DNA of 22,622 nt from a virus: the IMG/VR virus record IMGVR_UViG_3300029319_000558, positions 1 through 22,622 of that record; one strand, written 5' to 3'. Of the stretch, positions 15,722-21,753 are shown piece after piece. Both the position numbers and the translations under genes were made by a program. The notes beneath the pieces are model-generated. The model saw nothing but the letters and a program-made list of their open reading frames with translations. It was not told the DNA's origin and searched no databases. The stretch's first letter is position 1, and each line of letters opens with the position of its first letter.

Positions 15722-16141
15722 ATGCCGATTAACTCCAGAAATAAAGGCGCAGCATTTGAACGTGACATTGCAAAGATCCTCAATGGTTTTTTTGCCGACA
15801 ACGACATCGATTTCCAGACCAAACGCAACCTAGACCAATACCAACAAAAAGATCTATGCGATTTGGATATACCCTTTCATGCGGTTGAGTGCAAATTCTA
15901 CAAAGAAGGCGAATGGTTAAAGTCCGCCTGGTGGGATCAAGTTTGCAGTGCCAGTAATGGCAAGATTCCTGTATTGATATTTAAGTTCAACCGCAGACCG
16001 ATTCGTGTTTGCATACCCTTGTATGCGATTAACCTAGAGTGGCCGCACGAAAACGACAAAATCTGTGTCATGGCGATAGATGATTGGCTTGATACGCTAA
16101 AAAATAACTGGCAGAACTATGAGCGACAATATTCTACCTAA
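15722..16141 (+). CDS. PD-(D/E)XK endonuclease, Holliday-junction-resolvase-like
   Basis: This 139-residue protein opens with NSRNKGAAFERDIAKIL, the conserved Gly/Glu helix of small archaeal-type resolvases and related phage nucleases (E13). The region DLCDLDIPFHAVECKFYKEG follows, with an Asp before E56-C-K58, the metal-binding core. Such phage enzymes cut branched DNA before packaging or during recombination. The size suits this group. It overlaps the next gene by 23 bases. The ATG has no strong Shine-Dalgarno. A VRR-NUC-type nuclease is the main alternative. Confidence 0.7.
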   Translation: MPINSRNKGAAFERDIAKILNGFFADNDIDFQTKRNLDQYQQKDLCDLDIPFHAVECKFYKEGEWLKSAWWDQVCSASNGKIPVLIFKFNRRPIRVCIPLYAINLEWPHENDKICVMAIDDWLDTLKNNWQNYERQYST

Positions 16142-16673
16142 TCACGGCGTAACTGGTCTGTCTGTCAGCCAAGATGATGTAGAACTGTTCTTAGATTATG
16201 TAGTTGAAGCCGAGGGAATTGTGGCCAAAGTGCACGATAAAGGCGATGAAATCGAGCAAACAACTGTCCGGGACGCTACTATTTATTATATTGATGAAAA
16301 ACAGACGCGTTTGTATCAAATTTTGAACAAAATTGCCTTTTCAGCCAATAAATACTTCAAATATGACATTACTGGAATAGAAAAAGCGCAGATAATTCAC
16401 TATAAAGCGCCATCTAACGGCTATGAATACCATTTGGACATAGGACCAGAGGGTACAGCTGCTACACGCAAGATCAGTATGAGCCTTTTGCTAAACGAAG
16501 ACTACGAAGGCGGCGAAATTTGCTTCCGTTCCAGCGAAAATGAAAGCTGTACGCGGCCAAAGATGGGTGAAGTGGTAGCATTTAGCTCGTTTTTGTCACA
16601 TAAAGTCAAACCTGTGACCAAAGGCGACAGATATGTAGTTGTTGCTTGGTTTAACGGACCGCCGTTTCGTTAG
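16119..16673 (+). CDS. 2OG-Fe(II) oxygenase, P4H/PKHD-like
   Basis: This 184-residue protein is the shortest of three 2OG oxygenases here. Motifs: H105-L-D107 (YEYHLDIGP), the strand ISMSLLLNEDYEGGEICF, distal H161 (FLSHKVKPV) and R171 (KGDRYVVVAWF). This is the standard prolyl-4-hydroxylase-type core, close to the PKHD/PiuC-like phage enzymes. The substrate is unknown. The ATG lies inside the nuclease gene (23-base overlap), implying coupled translation. The end overlaps the convergent minus-strand gene by 23 bases. Confidence 0.85.
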   Translation: MSDNILPNHGVTGLSVSQDDVELFLDYVVEAEGIVAKVHDKGDEIEQTTVRDATIYYIDEKQTRLYQILNKIAFSANKYFKYDITGIEKAQIIHYKAPSNGYEYHLDIGPEGTAATRKISMSLLLNEDYEGGEICFRSSENESCTRPKMGEVVAFSSFLSHKVKPVTKGDRYVVVAWFNGPPFR

Positions 16674-16929
16674 GATCCTTATTATCCTGGTTTTTTTCTA
16701 GGATTTCTTTTTTTCTAGCCTTAAAATCTGCAATTAATTTATCGTAATGCTTGGGACTCATACGTCGCATAGTTGCTACAGCTTTTTTGTTGTCCCGGTA
16801 ATGATTTTCTAGGCTTTCTACTGTATTGGTCGGCATAAAATGAAACATGGCTAAGTAAATGCTTTCTGCAAAGTCAAATTTCTTTTTACTCTCTGGATCC
16901 CAGAAAGGAACGGGTGGTATTTGTGGCAT
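16651..16929 (-). CDS. Small hypothetical protein, last gene of leftward micro-operon
   Basis: This 92-residue protein was not recognised. The N-terminus is Pro-rich (MPQIPPVPFWDPE), the middle helical with aromatic residues (FAESIYLAMFHFMP), and the C-terminus highly charged (KARKKEILEKNQDNK). ATG is 2 bases after the previous stop without a clear Shine-Dalgarno, implying coupled translation. Its tail overlaps the convergent oxygenase gene by 23 bases. Confidence 0.55.
   Translation of the reverse strand: MPQIPPVPFWDPESKKKFDFAESIYLAMFHFMPTNTVESLENHYRDNKKAVATMRRMSPKHYDKLIADFKARKKEILEKNQDNKDPNETAVR
16672..16697 (+). terminator. Weak candidate terminator after the 2OG oxygenase
   Basis: AGGAT (16672-16676) and ATCCT (16684-16688) can pair, followed by GG and seven T bases. 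The stem is only 5 pairs and lies within the antisense gene, so this is weak. Confidence 0.25.
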
Positions 16930-16931
16930 AA

Positions 16932-17102
16932 CTAATTCCAGATAGGAAAGTCAAAGCCTTGTTTTACGAGGTCGTTATAGATTCTTTCACCTTCTTCTTT
17001 TGAATACGGCTCAAGTTGATCTTTGCGACGCTCACTAGAATTTTCTGTGTACCAATCTTGGAAAGTCGGCACATAGATTTCTTTTTCAGCTCCCTTTCTC
17101 AT
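16932..17102 (-). CDS. 56-residue hypothetical protein
   Basis: I set the start at ATG 17102 because GGAGG (read leftward, 17109-17113) lies 6 bases before it; the upstream in-frame ATG at 17120 would place that site inside the gene. The product is acidic/basic mixed and helical (KEEGERIYNDLVKQGFDFPIW), with no known motif. It overlaps the end of the upstream 57-residue gene by 17 bases. Confidence 0.55.
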   Translation of the reverse strand: MRKGAEKEIYVPTFQDWYTENSSERRKDQLEPYSKEEGERIYNDLVKQGFDFPIWN

Positions 17103-17259
17103 AAGTTTCCTCCAAATCATCTTCGTTTACAAAACTTACCTGGTTAGTTTCTTCGTCTAGGAATCTAACCTTACCCTCATCATTATAGCCATAAAAATAT
17201 CCGAATATAGCATGACCTAATAATTTTACACGTTGGCCGTGTTCAAGATTTGCTTTCAT
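17086..17259 (-). CDS. 57-residue protein, small SH3-like barrel
   Basis: A frame of 57 codons starts at ATG 17259 with the ideal site AAGGAGGAG just upstream. It encodes MKANLEHGQRVKLLGHAIFG, then a Tyr/Gly-rich turn, VRFLDEETNQVSF and an acidic helix. The pattern (G.RV..L......G...GYN..G.V.FLDE....SFV...DL) looks like a small KOW/SH3-type barrel, as in the 8083-8313 protein. It overlaps both neighbours. It is easy to miss because of its length. Confidence 0.55.
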   Translation of the reverse strand: MKANLEHGQRVKLLGHAIFGYFYGYNDEGKVRFLDEETNQVSFVNEDDLEETYEKGS

Positions 17260-17476
17260 CTCTCCTCCTTTTATATTCTTTGATTAATATTTCTGCCTCC
17301 CGATTACAGTTATCTGCAAGTTCATTAAGTGCATCAATCTCTTTTAGGATCTGGTCTTTTTCTAACAAGTTGGTCACATTCGGTAGCTGATCTTCTAAAT
17401 CTTCTATCTGCCTGGTGCAAAGGTCCCGAAAACGACTAGCCACATCTTCTAAATGAATGACGTTATCTTTACTCAT
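17243..17476 (-). CDS. Small coiled-coil hypothetical protein
   Basis: I choose ATG 17476 (77 residues), which shares its A with the TGA of the preceding gene (ATGA), over GTG 17488. The product is almost entirely charged helix with heptad-like Leu/Ile spacing (RQIEDLEDQLPNVTNLLEKD and ILKEIDALNELADNC), ending in a basic tail EYKRRRDESKS. It probably forms a coiled-coil dimer; the partner is unknown. The stop overlaps the next start by 17 bases. Confidence 0.55.
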   Translation of the reverse strand: MSKDNVIHLEDVASRFRDLCTRQIEDLEDQLPNVTNLLEKDQILKEIDALNELADNCNREAEILIKEYKRRRDESKS

Positions 17477-17649
17477 CAATGCAACCACTTAGGCAAGCCG
17501 TTCGGATATTTAAACGCCAGCTTGAATTGTTGTAGATCTTTAGGATCAGTAATAATGTTTTCCATAATATCGATTATAGAATCATTGTCTGTAAATTTAT
17601 ATTTAGCCTTTAGCTTTGGCATTACCTGGTCAAAGTATTTAAACTTCAT
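17476..17649 (-). CDS. 57-residue hypothetical protein
   Basis: ATG 17649 overlaps the TGA of the RHH gene as ATGA and has AAGGAGGAG just upstream. The 57-codon product begins MKFKYFDQVMPKLKAKYKFT, continues with an acidic helix (DSIIDIMENI) and ends LAFKYPNGLPKWLH. It is not a family I know. Coupling at both ends with ATGA overlaps is strong support that it is translated. It may be an antitoxin-like or anti-host partner of the RHH protein, but that is speculation. Confidence 0.6.
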   Translation of the reverse strand: MKFKYFDQVMPKLKAKYKFTDNDSIIDIMENIITDPKDLQQFKLAFKYPNGLPKWLH

Positions 17650-17819
17650 AACTCCTCCTTAATAGACTTGTAACATTCTTGAATCATTTTTTTGAGCAGC
17701 TGGCCTGTGCCAACGCCATAATGTTTTTTCACAGCGGTCAACATCTTTTTGGTATTTGGATCTATTCTAAACTGAATAGTCGCTGTGTTTGGTTTCGATA
17801 TATCAAATTCTAATTTCAT
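17646..17819 (-). CDS. Small ribbon-helix-helix DNA-binding protein
   Basis: I choose ATG 17819, which has GGAGG (17824-17828 read leftward) 4 bases away; the longer frame would run into the promoter. The 57-residue product is MKLEFDISKPNTATIQFRID followed by two helices (TKKMLTAVKKHYG and GQLLKKMIQECYKSI). A short strand then two helices is the ribbon-helix-helix layout of Arc/CopG repressors. It heads six overlapping minus-strand genes and faces the 17931 gene across a divergent promoter, so autoregulation is likely. Confidence 0.6.
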   Translation of the reverse strand: MKLEFDISKPNTATIQFRIDPNTKKMLTAVKKHYGVGTGQLLKKMIQECYKSIKEEL

Positions 17820-17844
17820 AGGTCCTCCGAAATAATTCAAGACA

Positions 17845-17873
17845 AGAATACTATAAGTTATAAATAGTTGCAA
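17845..17873 (-). promoter_or_regulatory. Leftward promoter of the micro-operon
   Basis: Read leftward, TTGCAA (17868-17873), 17 bases, TATTCT (17845-17850). The start would be near 17838, giving a leader of about 18 bases that contains the RHH gene's Shine-Dalgarno. The -35 box is a perfect palindrome shared with the opposite promoter. Confidence 0.6.
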
Positions 17874-17895
17874 ATATTTGTGCATTTGTTATTAT
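17868..17895 (+). promoter_or_regulatory. Rightward promoter sharing the same -35 box
   Basis: The same TTGCAA (17868-17873), read rightward, is followed by 16 bases and TATTAT (17890-17895). It would drive the 17931-20226 genes. Both polymerases could not bind at once. Confidence 0.5.
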
Positions 17896-17930
17896 TGTCT
17901 TGTGAGTAACAAATTTAATAAGGAGGTTCT

Positions 17931-18185
17931 ATGTTATTTGTAGGTGATTGGCTTGGTTTGGAAGATGGACACGATTTTTGGTCAGATGAAAAGCTGGCCT
18001 TGTGGTATGACAGGGCCAGGAAGAGAGTGAGAGATAACATTGACTATGTTAGAAAGTATGGCTGGGACGATACCTTTGTTAAAAATGGATGTAACTGTCC
18101 GACCAGAGCTCTGGAAACTCTTAACGAATTTAGAAGAGAGATCAAGAGAAGAAGAAACTATAACGTGTATTTTGGAATCAAATAA
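17931..18185 (+). CDS. Small hypothetical protein
   Basis: The Shine-Dalgarno AAGGAGG sits 4 bases before the ATG. The 84-residue product is rich in Asp, Trp and Arg (FVGDWLGLEDGHDFWSDEKL), then helical and basic (REIKRRRNYNVYFGIK), with a Cys pair in NGCNCPTR. I recognise no family. It is first in a rightward operon with the cytosine methyltransferase, 9 bases apart, each gene having a strong ribosome site. Confidence 0.6.
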   Translation: MLFVGDWLGLEDGHDFWSDEKLALWYDRARKRVRDNIDYVRKYGWDDTFVKNGCNCPTRALETLNEFRREIKRRRNYNVYFGIK

Positions 18186-18194
18186 GGAGGCAGC

Positions 18195-18857
18195 ATGAAA
18201 ATATTAATAGCTTGTGAAACCAGCGGCATAGTTCGTGAGGCGTTTCTTGCTTCTGGCCATGATGCTTGGTCGTGTGACATCTTAAAATCAGATGTAGCCA
18301 CAAACAGACATATCCAGGACGACGTTAGAAATGTTTTAGCAATGGATGACTGGGATATGTTGATGGTTGCACATCCGCCATGCACTAGACTTTGTTTGTC
18401 TGGAGCCAGGTGGTATAAGGTGCCACCACCAGGTAAGACATTAGAACAAATGGAACAAGAACTAATAGATGGTTGTCAGCTGTTGTCTGATCTTTGGAAC
18501 GCAGATGTACCAAAAATCGCTATCGAGAATCCAGTAATGTTATCCAAAGCAAGAAAAAAAATCCAAGAAATATCTGATAGAGAGTTTCCCTGGAATCCTA
18601 CACAATATGTTCAACCCTACGAATTTGCAGAAAGTATAGATGCAGAAGACAACATAACAAAAAAAACAAGTCTTTGGCTAAAGAACCTGCCGCCACTAAT
18701 ACCGACAGGAACGCTAACAAAAGAAACAGCCAGGGACGATATACACAAAGCACCCCCTGGACCAGACAGATGGAAAATAAGAAGTAAGTTTCATCACGGC
18801 ATGGCCAAAGCCATGGCAGAACAATGGGGTGGCAATTTAATTAAGGAGGTAGCATGA
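18195..18857 (+). CDS. C5-cytosine DNA methyltransferase (Dcm-like, short form)
   Basis: This 220-residue protein starts with the SAM-binding motif ILIACETSGIVREAF, then has catalytic HPPC (60-63, HPPCTRLCLSG) and the ENP motif (111-113, variant of ENV). This is the C5-cytosine methyltransferase series, compressed; the target-recognition region after 120 is short compared with 300-400-residue enzymes. Such short forms are frequent in phages. Product: 5-methylcytosine at an unknown site, or an altered cytosine substrate. Shine-Dalgarno AAGGAGG is present, and the stop overlaps the next ATG (ATGA). Confidence 0.8.
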   Translation: MKILIACETSGIVREAFLASGHDAWSCDILKSDVATNRHIQDDVRNVLAMDDWDMLMVAHPPCTRLCLSGARWYKVPPPGKTLEQMEQELIDGCQLLSDLWNADVPKIAIENPVMLSKARKKIQEISDREFPWNPTQYVQPYEFAESIDAEDNITKKTSLWLKNLPPLIPTGTLTKETARDDIHKAPPGPDRWKIRSKFHHGMAKAMAEQWGGNLIKEVA

Positions 18858-19441
18858 AAACAATCCCGGTTACATTGCAGCTTGCTAAAATCTTTTACAG
18901 CGAGTTTCATAAAACCAACAAACCACCAGTAGGCCACAAGAAAAGTTATGTGGCCTTACTTGGTGACGAGTGGACTAAGTGCATAATGGTTGATCCGATA
19001 GATCTACCAGAAGCCTGGTTGAAAGACGAACACGAGGATCTAAGGGTTAGGTACGACGATGCTGGCGATTGGTATTTATACACCAGAGGACAGATAGTTG
19101 GTATCTGCACAATCGGCAGGCCCGTAGCTAGGTGGACAGATCCTAAAGTATATGAGTTTACTAGGATATGTTTTGAGTTCAATCCCAAAACTAACAAAGA
19201 AAAAAAGTATTACAGCAAGTTTATTAGACAAGCCATGTCCGATTTTCAGCTGTACCACCAGGTATCTAAATTTGTGACTTACATACACGATTACCAAAGC
19301 GGCAGATATTTAGAATACGCTGGATTCAAAAAAGATAAGCACATCAAATACAGTGCAAACAACAAAGGCTGGGCAACCAGGCCCAACAGATCACATTCAG
19401 ATTTAAAACCAAAACTAAGATTTATTAAGGAGGCAGCATGA
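18854..19441 (+). CDS. GNAT-like protein of the XF1762/Mom type
   Basis: This 195-residue protein has NKPPVGHKKS (22-31), VGICTIGRPVAR (82-93), EFTRICF (101-107), a helix with YYSKFIRQA and FVTYIHDYQSGRYLEYAGF (140-158). The order matches the XF1762 family of GNAT-fold proteins and recalls phage Mu Mom, which adds a group to adenine N6 in DNA. Whether it acts on DNA is inferred from its ATGA overlap with a cytosine methyltransferase. It also overlaps the recombinase start by ATGA. Alternative: acetylation of a protein or small molecule. Confidence 0.65.
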   Translation: MKTIPVTLQLAKIFYSEFHKTNKPPVGHKKSYVALLGDEWTKCIMVDPIDLPEAWLKDEHEDLRVRYDDAGDWYLYTRGQIVGICTIGRPVARWTDPKVYEFTRICFEFNPKTNKEKKYYSKFIRQAMSDFQLYHQVSKFVTYIHDYQSGRYLEYAGFKKDKHIKYSANNKGWATRPNRSHSDLKPKLRFIKEAA

Positions 19442-20226
19442 TTGAACCAAGAAAACAAGTAAACAATATCTACGGCTATATCAGAGTATCATCTGAGCAG
19501 CAGGTTAAAGACGGATCTTCACTTGAGGAGCAAAAGAAGTCGATTGAGGAGTTTGTTGCTAACAAATACGGCGGCAGGAAAGTTGACAAGTTCTTTACCG
19601 ACGCTGGCATTAGTGGCATGAAGCCATTGCTTGATAGGCCAGGCTCTAGAGAGCTGACTGACACTATGGACGCTAACGATGTGATAGTAGCAACCAAGTT
19701 AGATAGGCTTGCGAGATCTTTTTTAGAAATGGTCAACATGATTCCTGCCCTAGAAGATACAGGTATCACACTCTACTTCTGCGATATGTTTGCAGATATA
19801 CCAGTGGTTTTGCCCAGGCAAAAAGAACAAACGGGCCTAGCAGCAAAAATGGATATGACCAGAATAGCTAACCAAAATCTAGTGACCAATATGGCGCAGT
19901 TTGCTGAGATAGAAAGAGAAATGATTATGTCTAGGCTCAACGGCGGCAAGTTAGTCTATGCGGAAAAAGGTTACTCGATCGGTGGCAAGACACCTTTTGG
20001 CTATAGAAAAGAATACGACGAATCTGGTAGCAGAAGAAGAACTAAGCTAGTGCCAGTTCCAGAGGAGCAAGCGGTTCTTAAACACATCAAAGCGCTTAGA
20101 GAGAAAGGTTTGGGTGCTAGAAAGATAGCTACGCAGATACAAAATTCACATCCAGGCTATGAGGACTTTCCGTATCACAAAGTTCAGAGGATTCTTATGA
20201 GAAAGTTCCAAGGCCTTCACGATTAG
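19438..20226 (+). CDS. Serine recombinase (resolvase/invertase-like)
   Basis: The start overlaps the preceding TGA (ATGA) and has AAGGAGG upstream. In 262 residues it shows YIRVSS (14-19, catalytic Ser probably S18), GISG at 57-60, KLDRLARS (87-94) and AEIEREMIMSRLNGG (156-170): the full resolvase catalytic domain. A stretch about 121-148 (ADIPVVLPRQKEQ) is longer than usual. The first part of a Recombinase domain follows (GKTPFGYRKEY, GARKIATQI). It lacks the C-terminal zinc ribbon and coiled coil of large integrases, so inversion or resolution is likelier than integration. No crossover site or invertible segment was recognised nearby. Confidence 0.85.
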   Translation: MIEPRKQVNNIYGYIRVSSEQQVKDGSSLEEQKKSIEEFVANKYGGRKVDKFFTDAGISGMKPLLDRPGSRELTDTMDANDVIVATKLDRLARSFLEMVNMIPALEDTGITLYFCDMFADIPVVLPRQKEQTGLAAKMDMTRIANQNLVTNMAQFAEIEREMIMSRLNGGKLVYAEKGYSIGGKTPFGYRKEYDESGSRRRTKLVPVPEEQAVLKHIKALREKGLGARKIATQIQNSHPGYEDFPYHKVQRILMRKFQGLHD

Positions 20227-20245
20227 AAATCTTTAGAGTTTCAGT

Positions 20246-20251
20246 TATAAT
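20246..20251 (+). promoter_or_regulatory. Consensus -10 box directly before the kinase-toxin-like gene
   Basis: TATAAT lies 6 bases before ATG 20258, with no Shine-Dalgarno; the mRNA would start at or next to the ATG. At the standard spacing the -35 (TTAGAA, 20223-20228) is weak. Confidence 0.45.
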
Positions 20252-20257
20252 CATAAA

Positions 20258-21532
20258 ATGCGCGACATCAACGACATAAACATATTTGACAGAGCTATGT
20301 CCTTTGAGGATATAAATGACATCTTGTTGACAGCTCCTCGAACAGATATATCTCAATACATAAAACCCGATGACAGAGATTTTCTAGACAAAAGCATAGA
20401 AGAATACGAAGCAAACGTACCTTTGCTCACGCAAATAGGCGTAGGCTTTACTCCACCAGGTATGGCCATAGATGTTGCAGCTGCCGGTAAGTACGGCCGC
20501 GATGCTTTTAGAGATTTTGGCGAAGGCGAAATAGGTGAGGGGTTCAAAAATCTTGGTATCGCAGGATTATCTGGTCTTGCTGCGATTCCGCTAGTTGGTG
20601 AGCTTGCAGCTCTAGCCAAGCAACCAGTAAAAGCAACTCTAAAAGCGCCTGGAGGTATTAGGTCTTTGGACGAAGACATGTTAGATCTGCAAAAAATATT
20701 AGATGATCCAAAACTCTCTAATGCAGACAAAGCTAAACAAATAGAAAATCATCCAGCTATAGTCAAAGCTGAAAAGAAAATGAACGACATTATACCAACA
20801 GAACAAATGCCTGGATATGGCACTCCGGAGTGGGCAGCCAATAGACAATTTAATTTTGCTGGCAAAGATGTTGTTGGATATTCAGCTGCCGCAGATGAGC
20901 TTTATCAAGGCGGCAGATCTTTAGCCTATATTGAACAGGGATTAGAAGTTCCAGCAAATGTTATGGCAAAAAACTCTGGTAAAAAAATTGCTACTATAGT
21001 TATCGGTCCACCAGCAGCAGGAAAAAGTGCAATTTCAAACCCGCTTGCAATTAAATATAACGCCACGATTATAGATCCAGACGAAGCAAAAAAAGTTCTT
21101 CCAGAGTTTCAAGGGGGTGTAGGTGGCAATGCTGTACATGCAGAGTCACAAGCAATAATCAACGATGTTGCTGAAATCGCAATGCAAAGAGGTGATAATT
21201 TATTATTTCCAACTGTAGGAGGCAACCCGCAAAAAATTAGAAACAAAATAAACATTCTAAAAGACAATGGTTATGAGGTAAATTTGGTTTTAACAGACCT
21301 AGATCCAGATTTAGCCATGGTAAGGATGAACCAAAGGTTCATCAAAAAAGGACGTTTGATAAATTCCGATGCAGCAAATAACTATAAAGGAAAACCAAAC
21401 AAAACGTATGATATATTAAAAAAGGAGGGTATAGCAGATGGTTATGGAAAAATCGACACAACCACAAGGATTGGCGAGCCTAAAACAATCTTCGACGACA
21501 CCGCAGAAATCTTCAAAGACACTAATCTTTGA
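20258..21532 (+). CDS. Zeta-toxin-like P-loop kinase with virion/pre-toxin-like N-terminus
   Basis: This 424-residue protein has two parts. Residues about 240-424 resemble a zeta-type kinase: Walker A GPPAAGKS (250-257), IIDPDEAKKVLPEF (271-284, acidic catalytic candidates D273/D275), NAVHAESQAI (291-300) and the arginine-rich VRMNQRFIKKGRL. Zeta enzymes phosphorylate UDP-N-acetylglucosamine-type sugars and block cell-wall synthesis. Residues about 1-130 are acidic, then Gly/Ala hydrophobic (GFTPPGMAIDVAAAGKYGRD and LAAIPLVGEL), like pre-toxin segments or ejected virion proteins. Both ends of the gene are intact. No epsilon antitoxin is recognised, but the small gene overlapping its end is a candidate. 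It may be an injected effector or an early anti-host kinase. Function is inferred. Confidence 0.7.
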   Translation: MRDINDINIFDRAMSFEDINDILLTAPRTDISQYIKPDDRDFLDKSIEEYEANVPLLTQIGVGFTPPGMAIDVAAAGKYGRDAFRDFGEGEIGEGFKNLGIAGLSGLAAIPLVGELAALAKQPVKATLKAPGGIRSLDEDMLDLQKILDDPKLSNADKAKQIENHPAIVKAEKKMNDIIPTEQMPGYGTPEWAANRQFNFAGKDVVGYSAAADELYQGGRSLAYIEQGLEVPANVMAKNSGKKIATIVIGPPAAGKSAISNPLAIKYNATIIDPDEAKKVLPEFQGGVGGNAVHAESQAIINDVAEIAMQRGDNLLFPTVGGNPQKIRNKINILKDNGYEVNLVLTDLDPDLAMVRMNQRFIKKGRLINSDAANNYKGKPNKTYDILKKEGIADGYGKIDTTTRIGEPKTIFDDTAEIFKDTNL

Positions 21533-21623
21533 TTACGATGCAGCCGAAGACAGAGGCGAAGCTATGGCAAAAACAGCTGTGCACCGACAGGTAGTGCAAG
21601 ATGTATTAAAAAAATATGACTAA
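21438..21623 (+). CDS. 61-residue protein overlapping the kinase gene end
   Basis: The start ATG 21438 has AAGGAGGG 9 bases upstream and lies 95 bases inside the kinase gene in another frame. The product is polar, Gln/Ser/Lys-rich at first (MEKSTQPQGLASLKQSSTTP), then LIFDYDAAEDRGEAMAKTAV and a basic helix to QDVLKKYD. I recognise no family. The strong ribosome site and the end outside the overlap support it. An antitoxin role is conceivable from position alone. Confidence 0.5.
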   Translation: MVMEKSTQPQGLASLKQSSTTPQKSSKTLIFDYDAAEDRGEAMAKTAVHRQVVQDVLKKYD

Positions 21624-21753
21624 CAAAGAAAAAATCATAGCGGCTATAGCAAAAATAGACTCGATGCTGAGTTTAGACTTTATGACGGATCCTGTAAGGG
21701 AGGAGCTCAATAATGTCAAAACCTTGCTAGTAGAAGTCCGCGACAGTATGTAA
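21616..21753 (+). CDS. 45-residue hypothetical protein
   Basis: The ATG overlaps the stop of the previous gene by 8 bases; the stop TAA overlaps the next ATG by one base (TAATG). The product MTNKEKIIAAIAKIDSMLSL continues as an acidic amphipathic helix (REELNNVKTLLVEVRDSM). No family is recognised. It tiles exactly between two genes, supporting real translation. The Shine-Dalgarno is poor, so it is probably coupled. Confidence 0.45.
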   Translation: MTNKEKIIAAIAKIDSMLSLDFMTDPVREELNNVKTLLVEVRDSM

